Part shown: piece after piece, positions 8,196-15,167 of the stretch
How positions within the stretch are numbered: position 1 is the first letter of the stretch
Layout: every line of letters starts with the position of its first letter
Origin: Acidobacteriota bacterium
GTDB taxonomy: Bacteria; Acidobacteriota; Terriglobia; Acidiferrales; UBA7541
Length of the DNA stretch: 37,694 nt
Assembly (NCBI GenBank): GCA_003166795.1
Contig: PMUS01000044.1
Coordinates: forward strand, 24,172-61,865
Direction: 5' to 3'
Notes under the pieces: generated by a model
Told to the model about the DNA's origin: nothing
What the model saw: only the letters and a program-made list of their open reading frames with translations
Database searches by the model: none
Translations under genes and position numbers: made by a program

Positions 8196-8507
8196 ATGTC
8201 CTCGTTCGACCATTACATGGCGCAGTACGACCACGAACACACCAACGCCTGGAACAAAATCCTGCACGGCATCGGAATCCCCGTCATCATTGCCGGTATA
8301 ATTCTGGCGGCTTTGACGTTCTGGCGCACCGGTCTGGGGCTCTTCGTCGGCGGATGGATTCTGCTTTTTGCCGGCCACCGGATCGAGGGCAATAAGCCGG
8401 CCTTTTTTCAGGGCCTGGTGTATTTCCTCGTGGGGCCAGTCTGGATCGCTAAGGAACTCAAGGACGCGCTATTTGGGTCGTCGCGGCGGTCCACAACCAC
8501 GCCGTAG
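8196..8507 (+). CDS. DUF962 / Mpo1-like membrane protein
   Basis: This 103-aa protein has two hydrophobic segments at about 26-44 and 47-61, plus a third at 72-84. Conserved polar motifs are H-E-H-T-N-x-W-N-K-x-x-H-G-I-G-I-P (18-34) and G-H-R-I-E-G-N-K-P-A (60-69), which supply the histidines and acidic residue of the family. Yeast Mpo1 is an iron-dependent dioxygenase that removes one carbon from 2-hydroxy fatty acids; bacterial members are presumed to be similar but are mostly untested. GGAGG (8185-8189) lies 6 nt before the ATG. It is 85 nt downstream of recR and not clearly related to it. Confidence 0.87.
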   Translation: MSSFDHYMAQYDHEHTNAWNKILHGIGIPVIIAGIILAALTFWRTGLGLFVGGWILLFAGHRIEGNKPAFFQGLVYFLVGPVWIAKELKDALFGSSRRSTTTP

Positions 8508-8640
8508 CGGCCCGGCTCGGCGCAACTCGGCTGCGAAATCGCTGCGAATCTGAAGTTACCCTTTCGCACCACCGGGCCACCGCGAGGCAGCGGGCTCAAA
8601 CGCGGGTGCTACCCTTAATTCCTACCCTCCGGAGGATCGC

Positions 8641-11460
8641 GTGGTCGAGTCGTTGCCATTGGATGACGCCAGCACACAGAAGCGCCGTAGCACGCGTATT
8701 GTGCAAGCCGTGCCGATTACGGTAGCGGGTGTGGACGCGCTCGGCCAGCCGTTCAAGGAACGCACCACGACCGTGATGGTCAACTGTCACGGCTGCAAGT
8801 ACCAGTCCAAGCACTACGTTCCCAAGAATTCGACGATCAAGCTCGAGATTCCCCACCCCAACCCCTCGCTCCCTGCCCGCTCGGCGGTGGGACGCGTGGT
8901 ATGGGTTCAGCGCCCGCGAGCGGTGCGCGAGCTCTTTCAGATCGGGCTGGAGTTCGAGGTTGCGGGAAACATCTGGGGGATCGCGTTCCCGCCGGAAGAT
9001 TGGTTTGCACTTCCGGGCGACGAGGCACCCGCCGCTGCCGCGCCCACCGAATTTGCCGTACCTCCTGCGACAAAGCCATCCGCTGCTCCCGCGACTGCGG
9101 CAAGGGAGGTTATGGCTGCGCCACCGAGACAAGCATCCAGCGCGGTCCCGCCGACTGCGGCACCATCCTCCGAAAGCAGAATGCACGTGATGCCCGGCCC
9201 CGCGCCAACTTCGGCGCCATCTTCTGCGCCCTCTCCCGCGCCACCGCCGGCGTCGTCGTCCGCGTTATCGCCCGCCGCATCGCAGGAAGCGCAGCTCGCA
9301 ACCGCGCGGCAGATGGCCAAGATGGTAGAGGACGCCAAAGAGACGCTGGACAAGACACTGAAGAGGGGCGCTCAGTCCGCGATCAACGACGAAATGACAA
9401 TCGTGCGCCAACAGCTTGACGTCCAACTACATGAAGCTGTCGAGCACGCCATCAAGGTTTCGATGGAACGCGTTTCCGAGTCGGCCGTCAAGAAAGTAGT
9501 GCAGCAAGCCTCGGATCGCACTGCTGCTATCGTCGAGGAAGCGCGCAAAGCGAGTGATACCAACGCCGAGAATCTGGACGCCAAAATGCGCCAAGCGGTC
9601 GAGCAAGCGGTCAGCAACGTTGCCGATCAGGCCGCCCGACAAGCCGCGGAACAGGCAGCCGCGCACAACTTGAAAAACGCCGTCGAAGAAGCCGTCGAGC
9701 GCGTGATTTCACAGCGCGAAGCATCCACTCCATCGCTCGGCATCCTTTCCTCGCCCGAAGCGGCGCAGCAGCACCTCGATCAATGGAAGAAGGGCCTCGA
9801 AGAAACGGCTCAGGGCGTTCGCGCTCGGACAATTGACGACGCACAAGCCGACGCAGCCGCAGCCAAGCAGCGCTGGAACGAAGAATTCGAAGCCGCGGTG
9901 AAGGGAGCTTCGCAAAACCTCGGCCAGAAGGTCAGCGAAGCGTCGCAAGCGGCGCTCGAAGAGGCGGAACGGGATATCGCCGAGCGACAATCGGGCGTTC
10001 GCGCGTCCTTGGATGAGGCGGTCGCCAGCGCGCAGGCGACCATTCAATCGTTGGGCTCGGGGTTCGAACAGGAACGCGCGCGCACCGAAATGGCGAAGAC
10101 GCAGCTCGAGGAAGCGGCGCGGTCCACGGTCGACGAGGCACGACGCAACCTGGACGACATCGCCGCCGCGCAACACCAGGAGGCCGTGCGCCGCGCCGAT
10201 CAGGCAATTGCCGAGCGCGCCCAACAAATTGAGCCGGTGCTCAGGAATTCGGCGCAACAAGTGTTTGAGCGCCTTTCCAACGAGATCGAGCAGAAGCTGG
10301 CGCCCAAGATCGAGGAAGCGCAGAAGGCGACCTCTGGACTGACGGAAGCGGGCGAGCAGGCAGCGCGGCTTCAGAGCACCATTCGCGAGCAAGTCCAGCA
10401 GGCCTCCGACCAGGCGGCGGAAATCGAAGCGATGGTCCGCGAGCACGCCCGAAGGGCCGCTGAACAGGCTTCTCAAATTCAGACGGCCGCGCGCGAACAA
10501 GTTCAACGGGAATCGCAGCAAGCCGTGGAGGAATCCCTCGAGCGCCTCCGGCAGGAGTCTGCGAAAGTCCCGGCAGAGTTCGAGCGGTCTGTTCGCGCCA
10601 CTCTTTCCAAGGTCGAAGAAGAGTTCGAGCACAAGAGCGTTGGCGCGCAGCACGAGACGTACGAAGCGCTTTCAAAGGCGGCCGACTGGTATCAGAAGAA
10701 AGCCCATACCACGATGCAGTCCACGCTCGAGAAGGCTGTCGAGCAATCCACGTCCGCCCTGCGTGGGCGCGCGGCCGAGATTTCGAGCCTCGTGGCTTCC
10801 GAACTTGACCACTACCGCCGATCCTACGTCGAGCACAGCCAGGCGGAAATCGAAGAGGCTGCGAAGGATATCGTTGACCGCGAGCGCGCCAAGCTCGGCG
10901 AAAACGCGGAAATCGCGCAGGCAGGTTTCTCCGACCGCGTCCAGCACGTGACCGGCGAATCGCTTCGCCGGTTCGAAGAGTCTTCACGCCAGGCTCTTGA
11001 AAAGGCGCGCTCCGACATGGAGTACAACCGCGAAGGATCGCTCACCGAGTTTCAAAAGAGCATCGAGGAAAAGATGTTGCAGAGCGTCGAGCAGGCGCAG
11101 GTCCATCTGCAATCGCAGGTCGGCCCGATCATCGAAGCGCTCGAAGCGAACCGGCAGCGGCAGAACCAGGAGTGGATGGAGCAGCTCAAGAAATCCACTA
11201 ACGAGTCGATCGAACAGTACAAGTCGCGCCTCGAGAATGCTTCCAACTCCTGGCTGCTCGCATCCGCCACCACCCTTGGCCAACATTCGCAGACCGTCCT
11301 CGATACGCTCGCCAAGGCCGCCGAAAGGCGCATGCGGGAGAGCATCGCCGGAGTGTTGGCCGGAATGGGCGACACTCTAAAGGACCGCCTCATGGGAATT
11401 TCCGAGAATATCAGCGCCGAAGATGCCGACGACGAAGAAGCGTCCCCCGCGAAGAAATAG
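8641..11460 (+). CDS. PilZ-like domain with 700-residue coiled coil
   Basis: This 939-aa protein starts with GTG at 8641, 5 nt after GGAGG. A PilZ-like beta-barrel covers about 12-122, with the RxxxR motif at R15-R19. The second c-di-GMP motif (D/N-x-S-x-x-G) is replaced by NCHGCKY (48-54), which puts C49, H50 and C52 there. Residues ~128-222 are a Pro/Ala/Ser-rich linker. From ~225 to ~920 the protein is an almost unbroken Ala/Glu/Gln/Arg heptad-like coiled coil with no membrane helix. The tail is acidic. It could be a cytoskeletal or scaffolding protein, or a c-di-GMP-independent PilZ sensor. Only the domain description is firm. It is convergent with the regulator at 11492. Confidence 0.85.
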   Translation: MVESLPLDDASTQKRRSTRIVQAVPITVAGVDALGQPFKERTTTVMVNCHGCKYQSKHYVPKNSTIKLEIPHPNPSLPARSAVGRVVWVQRPRAVRELFQIGLEFEVAGNIWGIAFPPEDWFALPGDEAPAAAAPTEFAVPPATKPSAAPATAAREVMAAPPRQASSAVPPTAAPSSESRMHVMPGPAPTSAPSSAPSPAPPPASSSALSPAASQEAQLATARQMAKMVEDAKETLDKTLKRGAQSAINDEMTIVRQQLDVQLHEAVEHAIKVSMERVSESAVKKVVQQASDRTAAIVEEARKASDTNAENLDAKMRQAVEQAVSNVADQAARQAAEQAAAHNLKNAVEEAVERVISQREASTPSLGILSSPEAAQQHLDQWKKGLEETAQGVRARTIDDAQADAAAAKQRWNEEFEAAVKGASQNLGQKVSEASQAALEEAERDIAERQSGVRASLDEAVASAQATIQSLGSGFEQERARTEMAKTQLEEAARSTVDEARRNLDDIAAAQHQEAVRRADQAIAERAQQIEPVLRNSAQQVFERLSNEIEQKLAPKIEEAQKATSGLTEAGEQAARLQSTIREQVQQASDQAAEIEAMVREHARRAAEQASQIQTAAREQVQRESQQAVEESLERLRQESAKVPAEFERSVRATLSKVEEEFEHKSVGAQHETYEALSKAADWYQKKAHTTMQSTLEKAVEQSTSALRGRAAEISSLVASELDHYRRSYVEHSQAEIEEAAKDIVDRERAKLGENAEIAQAGFSDRVQHVTGESLRRFEESSRQALEKARSDMEYNREGSLTEFQKSIEEKMLQSVEQAQVHLQSQVGPIIEALEANRQRQNQEWMEQLKKSTNESIEQYKSRLENASNSWLLASATTLGQHSQTVLDTLAKAAERRMRESIAGVLAGMGDTLKDRLMGISENISAEDADDEEASPAKK

Positions 11461-11491
11461 AACCCGCTCGGCTTTAACCTCCGCCTGACCC

Positions 11492-12322
11492 TTAAACTGA
11501 AATTGTTGCAGACTGCGCTTCAACACCTTGTGTGTAACCAATCATGGTTTGCTTCAATTGAGAATCCACCTCGTCCGCAATTGTCATCACGTCGAGGAGC
11601 AGAGTACTAAAGTCGGTGGCTGCCAGGTTCTTCTGCAGGGTGTTGAAGATGCTGACTTGCAGAGCTCGCGATTCCTCCACCATCATCGGAACGCTGTAGC
11701 CTTGCTTTCGTCGCACAACCCCGTGCTCGCGAGCAGCTTTGGAAATCGGAGCGACTGTATTCTGAGCCAGCCGAAGGCGGCGGACGAGGTCGCCCAAAAG
11801 TAACGGCAGGTGCCCGGTGCGCTCTGTAAAGCTAAGTGGCAGGGCTGCGAGTTCCTGGTTAACCTCTACGCGGGATATCCAATCTTGAATGGTGCGATCC
11901 GTTTCGCGCTCCAAGATTGCGGCGACGCGCTCCTTCTTCATCTCTGGACGGGGAGAAGGATTCGCGAGCTTGGCCGTAATGAGCTCGGCGATTTTCCCTA
12001 CCGCAATCGGCTTCACAAGGACTTCATCGGCTTCCAGGAGAATCGCTGCCATGGCCTCTTGCAGGGCCGGATAGCCGCTGGTCACCAGCGTTACAGCCTT
12101 GGGATGGGTATGGCGCATGGCGCTCACAATGGTAAATCCATCGCCAGCATCTGGCATGTGCAGGTCGGAGAGCAGCACGTCGAATTTCTCGGTTGCAATA
12201 AGCCGAAGCGCTTCGTTTACGGTAGGCGCCGTTACCACTTCGAATCCGCGTTTTTCCAGGCCTTCCTTGAATATTTCCCGGATGTCATCGTTGTCATCGG
12301 CGAGCAGAATTCGATGCTTCAT
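11492..12322 (-). CDS. Response regulator with RsbRD-N-like C-terminal domain
   Basis: In this 276-aa protein the receiver covers 1-118 with D9/D10, phospho-acceptor D53 (in LLSDLHMP), T81 and K104 (in LVKPIA). After a short linker, residues ~128-262 are all helical and contain H-G-V-V-R-R-K-Q-G-Y followed by long amphipathic helices. That pattern resembles the RsbRD N-terminal sensor domain found in stressosome-type and histidine-kinase proteins. There is no DNA-binding domain, so output is probably by protein contact. The ATG at 12322 has GAGG 8 nt upstream. No kinase is adjacent. The receiver call is firm; the C-terminal family is moderately sure. Confidence 0.83.
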   Translation of the reverse strand: MKHRILLADDNDDIREIFKEGLEKRGFEVVTAPTVNEALRLIATEKFDVLLSDLHMPDAGDGFTIVSAMRHTHPKAVTLVTSGYPALQEAMAAILLEADEVLVKPIAVGKIAELITAKLANPSPRPEMKKERVAAILERETDRTIQDWISRVEVNQELAALPLSFTERTGHLPLLLGDLVRRLRLAQNTVAPISKAAREHGVVRRKQGYSVPMMVEESRALQVSIFNTLQKNLAATDFSTLLLDVMTIADEVDSQLKQTMIGYTQGVEAQSATISV

Positions 12323-12718
12323 ATGTTGCGCCTCTTTTCTTTTCGCGCCTCGTAAAACGTCGGTAGCCTTTTCTTCCTTTGCAAAAGAATGGCCAAAATT
12401 AAGAATCGGGGAGCTGCAAACGAGGCAAATTCAGGTCGGCACGCTCCAGAGGTAATAAAACATTTGTTAGCAATTATTTCTGGGGTGACCGATGAGCTTC
12501 GAGCTGGAGGAAGCACCCTGCGCTTGCTTCGCCGGAGGATCGTTCTATGACGAGGGATTGGTTCAGATGTTTCGATTCGGTACGTAGAGTTCCGATGTGG
12601 GAATTGGCAGCTACTTGTGTTGGCTATAGCATCGCAGGGATATTGGCGTGGACCGACAGGCGATTACCGAAGTGCGCCCCGCGAAGAAACAGATGCCGCT
12701 CAGAAGCCCGCGCCAGCT
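12323..12718. other. Intergenic stretch between the regulator and the BON gene
   Basis: These 396 bases include an AT-rich patch (about 12455-12480) that probably holds the promoter of the minus-strand regulator. Two short plus-strand frames have plausible ribosome binding sites: 12491-12586 (31 aa, after GGGGTGA) and 12547-12750 (67 aa, after GGAGG, overlapping the BON gene end). Neither resembles a known protein. They may be remnants of a decayed gene, or chance. Confidence 0.3.
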
Positions 12719-13279
12719 TCAGTTGCTGGAGGTCGCCTTCTGGTCCTTAATCTGAATTTCATTCACCACTTGCTGAACGTTTGGGACAGCAGACGCCACG
12801 CCCTGAGCACGCGAGCGCTTGCCTTCCGAATTGACGTCCCCCGTCAGAGTGACCACGCCGTTCTTCACCTCGTACTTAATCTGCTTCTTTAGCTTATTTT
12901 GGATCAGCGCGGCATCGAGATTCTTCTCAATCCCATGATCAAGGTCGGAATTCATCGCTTTAGCGTCGCTCGCGTCGCCGGGGGGAATGACGGCAATCTG
13001 ATCCGATACGACCTGCGGATCGGCGATGGATTTCGCGATCGATTCAGCCTGAGCCTTGTCGGCATCTGCCGTTACGTTGCCGCCAAGCGTCACAACTCCT
13101 TTTTCGCGGTCTTCGCTCACGCTCACGTTCTTGAAACCGGACTGGTCGAGGGACCGCCGAATGCTGTCGGAGACGTCAGGCGATTGTTTCGCCGCGGTGG
13201 AACATCCAGCAAGGACACCGATCTCAAGGAGCAACAGCGTGCTGCCAATCGTTCCGAGAATTCTTATGTGCCTGCCCAT
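12719..13279 (-). CDS. Two-BON-domain lipoprotein (OsmY-like)
   Basis: This 186-aa protein starts at the ATG at 13279, which has AGGAGG 5 nt upstream. An upstream in-frame start would add 30 unrelated residues. A signal peptide with lipobox V-L-A-G-C (Cys26) predicts an outer-membrane or periplasmic lipoprotein. Two BON domains follow at about 35-95 and 112-178, each with the G-V-V-T-L-x-G-x-V core. BON proteins such as OsmY bind lipid and are induced by osmotic or envelope stress. The gene is last in a minus-strand run after YtxH, a basic protein and a metallothionein, separated from the metallothionein by 43 nt. Confidence 0.9.
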   Translation of the reverse strand: MGRHIRILGTIGSTLLLLEIGVLAGCSTAAKQSPDVSDSIRRSLDQSGFKNVSVSEDREKGVVTLGGNVTADADKAQAESIAKSIADPQVVSDQIAVIPPGDASDAKAMNSDLDHGIEKNLDAALIQNKLKKQIKYEVKNGVVTLTGDVNSEGKRSRAQGVASAVPNVQQVVNEIQIKDQKATSSN

Positions 13280-13322
13280 GGTTGCCTCCTGGCTTTTTTG
13301 AAGAAGTGGGAAACATAGAAAT

Positions 13323-13475
13323 CTAATGGGCGTGTCCTTTGCATCCTGGGTGCTCGCACCGGCAATCAACGTCGGGCGTCTTTTCCATGGCTTCGCAGGC
13401 CGCGCTGCAGTATTTGCCGTCAGTTACCGTGCAGCTGCACACAGGGTGCGCGCATTTTTGTCCTTTTGGCGACAT
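13323..13475 (-). CDS. Bacterial metallothionein-like protein (50 aa)
   Basis: This short reading frame has AAGGAG six bases before its ATG. It encodes 50 residues with eight cysteines (C8, C13, C15, C23, C27, C38, C40, C45) and four histidines (H10, H42, H48, H50). The pattern C-x-H-x-x-C-x-C, then Y-C-S-x-x-C, then C-x-C-x-H-x-x-C matches the SmtA/BmtA bacterial metallothionein family, including the Y-C-S-x-A-C core. Members bind Zn, Cd or Cu in a cluster and buffer metal in the cytoplasm. It sits between the basic protein gene (51 nt) and the BON lipoprotein (43 nt), all on one strand, which suggests one stress-responsive operon. No ArsR/SmtB repressor is adjacent. Confidence 0.88.
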   Translation of the reverse strand: MSPKGQKCAHPVCSCTVTDGKYCSAACEAMEKTPDVDCRCEHPGCKGHAH

Positions 13476-13526
13476 TCAGATCTCCTTCAAGCGTCGATTT
13501 CACGGCGGTCGAGCGACATATTCACT

Positions 13527-13760
13527 TTACCGCCGGCGCTTCGAGCGTACCTTCCTGGCGGAAACTGTCGCTACGCGTCTTACTCGTTTAACTTGCCGAA
13601 TGGCGCGGCTCTTCAACGCTTTCCGCTTTCGCCGGACGGTTTTCGGCGCCTTGTTAATCTTGGCCGCGATCGTGCCCAACGCGGAACCGATGGTGCGAGC
13701 GACGGCAACAAGCGTGTCGTTGTCGCTGCTGCCGGAATGCCTGTGCGATTTCGTGTTCAT
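13527..13760 (-). CDS. Small Arg/Lys-rich, histone-H1-like basic protein
   Basis: This 77-aa protein has GGAGG 5 nt before the ATG at 13760, supporting a real gene. The N-terminal ~15 residues are Ser/His/Asp-rich. Residues 16-36 form one hydrophobic/alanine helix (LVAVARTIGSALGTIAAKI), and the rest is extremely basic (repeats such as RRKRK and RKVRSKRRR). The composition suggests nucleic-acid or polyanion binding, as in bacterial H1-like proteins, but no family domain is recognised. It lies in the same minus-strand run as YtxH, metallothionein and BON genes. Confidence 0.7.
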   Translation of the reverse strand: MNTKSHRHSGSSDNDTLVAVARTIGSALGTIAAKINKAPKTVRRKRKALKSRAIRQVKRVRRVATVSARKVRSKRRR

Positions 13761-13855
13761 TCGATCCTCCGTTTAGTTGTTTGCAATGTTTGGTGATGTG
13801 ATCAGGTTTGGATGGCAGGCGCCTATTCCAGTCGCCGCGACCCTGGTTTAAGCTC

Positions 13856-14125
13856 TTAAGCGCTTTTCGCTCGAGTAAAGGCCTGTTCGCCGGCGTCTGT
13901 GGCGTCCATCACGCGCTCGGCTGCGTCGCTTACTGCTTGCCGTGCGCGCTTTTTGAAGTTTCTGCTCGTAGCGACTACGTCATCAATGGCGTCCCTCGTG
14001 CCATCCGCTAGAAACTCGCGGGTTTCCTCGCCGGACTTTGGCGCGAACAGGATCCCTAGAGCGGCCCCAACTCCGAGGCCAACTGCAAAACCAACAAATG
14101 GGTGTGATAATCCATTGTTCTTCAT
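13856..14125 (-). CDS. YtxH domain protein
   Basis: This 89-aa protein starts at the ATG at 14125, preceded by GGGAGGG. An upstream in-frame extension would lack a ribosome binding site. It has the YtxH signature: a glycine-rich membrane segment (F-V-G-F-A-V-G-L-G-V-G-A-A-L-G-I-L, about 11-27) followed at once by F-A-P-K-S-G-E-E-T-R and a charged amphipathic helix. YtxH proteins are general-stress or desiccation associated in Gram-positives and occur widely; the molecular role is unknown. It is the first gene of the minus-strand stress-type run. Confidence 0.87.
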   Translation of the reverse strand: MKNNGLSHPFVGFAVGLGVGAALGILFAPKSGEETREFLADGTRDAIDDVVATSRNFKKRARQAVSDAAERVMDATDAGEQAFTRAKSA

Positions 14126-14307
14126 CGATCCCTCCCGTGAAATTGCGCTCTGAATCTCTCGCAGTCTTTGCTTATTAAGCGGAATTCCACAAACACAATA
14201 TGCCGCGGGCTTTTGAGGGGCCATACCGTGAAGCACTCAGATTGGCGAGCAGAGTCTGGCAGAGGCCAGGCGCAGTTCCCGATTTCGAATTTCGGCAGTC
14301 GCCCCGG

Positions 14308-14313
14308 TATAAT
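14308..14313 (+). promoter_or_regulatory. -10 element of the 14321 gene, probable leaderless transcript
   Basis: A perfect TATAAT lies 7 bases before the ATG at 14321, and there is no Shine-Dalgarno sequence, the same geometry as recR. It overlaps an alternative ATG at 14312, which could then not be transcribed from this promoter. That favours 14321 as the start. Confidence 0.45.
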
Positions 14314-14320
14314 GGCCGCT

Positions 14321-14995
14321 ATGGCGAATCATTCTTATCTGAGTGTTTGGTGCAAGGATTTTCCCGAAGATCTCATCCTGGAAAGGTTGGGCGCGTTCCT
14401 GGAGGCAGTTCCCTTCTCGACGTCGAGGCCGGGGTTCACCTACCTGGCCATCCGCGCGGTGGATGCTACCGAGTCTCCGATCCTGGAGCAGGACTTGCGC
14501 GCCGTGCCGCACGATGCCGCCGGGATTGTCGAAATCGCGCGGGATCAAGTTCATAGCGATTGCTCATATGAAGTCGGCTGCCATTGGGATCTCGCGGTTT
14601 TTGACGCGGTCACCGGAAAATCAAAGGTCGAGCCGCAGCCGCTCGAGATTCTTTGTCGCGGCGAAGACTACGACGGCGGCTTCTGGCGCGAAAGCGGCCA
14701 CTTCGAAGTGAATCTCGGTTTCGAGCACCTTTACACCGGACACGCAGGGTTGCTCGGCATACGTCCGGGTCCAAAGACACCCGCTCAGAGCCCCGAAGAG
14801 GCGCGATTTTTGGAAGCGATGGCGTGGCCCGAAAACCTGGCGAAATATCAGGAAAAGACGCGTGAAAATATTCGCAAGCTCCTCGATTGGATGCGAAGAA
14901 TCGAAAGCTCATTGCCGGTCGAGAAGGTCCGGCTCTGGTCGGAGGGCGAAGAGAACTTCGAGGCTCGCCTCGACGAAATTGTGGCCGCACGCTGA
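14321..14995 (+). CDS. Conserved hypothetical protein
   Basis: This soluble protein of about 224 aa starts MANHSYLSVWCKDF. I do not recognise a named domain. It is acidic, with no signal peptide or membrane helix. Visible features are an N-terminal alpha/beta segment, a central W-D-L-A-V-F-D strand, a G-x-F-W-R-E-S-G-H-F-E-V-N-L-G-F-E-H-L-Y-T-G-H motif (about 122-144) and a C-terminal helical segment. The start at 14321 was chosen from the TATAAT spacing; ATG 14312 would add three residues. It is a single gene, divergent from the stress run, upstream of the ABC exporter genes. Confidence 0.72.
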   Translation: MANHSYLSVWCKDFPEDLILERLGAFLEAVPFSTSRPGFTYLAIRAVDATESPILEQDLRAVPHDAAGIVEIARDQVHSDCSYEVGCHWDLAVFDAVTGKSKVEPQPLEILCRGEDYDGGFWRESGHFEVNLGFEHLYTGHAGLLGIRPGPKTPAQSPEEARFLEAMAWPENLAKYQEKTRENIRKLLDWMRRIESSLPVEKVRLWSEGEENFEARLDEIVAAR

Positions 14996-15054
14996 CCGGG
15001 AACAGGTTCAGAACAGCCCTTCCGCGAATGGAATCAAAACGCTAGAATCTACGT

Positions 15055-15062
15055 TATACAAT
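15055..15062 (+). promoter_or_regulatory. Candidate -10 element upstream of the ABC exporter genes
   Basis: TATACAAT lies ~105 bases before the first ABC gene and can be read as TATACA or TACAAT. No -35 match is visible at standard distance. A 36-codon frame (15061-15171) begins here and ends by overlapping the ABC gene's start codon as ATGA; it is noted as a finding because the ABC gene has no ribosome binding site of its own. Confidence 0.3.
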
Positions 15063-15167
15063 GGGAATTCGGGCAGGCCAGAAGGTGCCACAGGGAATGC
15101 AAGCTGACTGTCGATGTGCGGCCGCGACTGAAGCCAATAGCGCGCTTGCGGCGTCCAATACTCACCG

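Noticed and set aside
9709..10653. 314-aa minus-strand frame inside the PilZ/coiled-coil gene
   Set aside because: Leu/Arg-rich antisense of a heptad coiled coil in high-GC DNA; no ribosome binding site and no recognisable domain.
12547..12750. 67-aa frame with GGAGG upstream
   Set aside because: Overlaps the BON gene end, has odd composition and no similarity. Kept only as a note in the intergenic entry.
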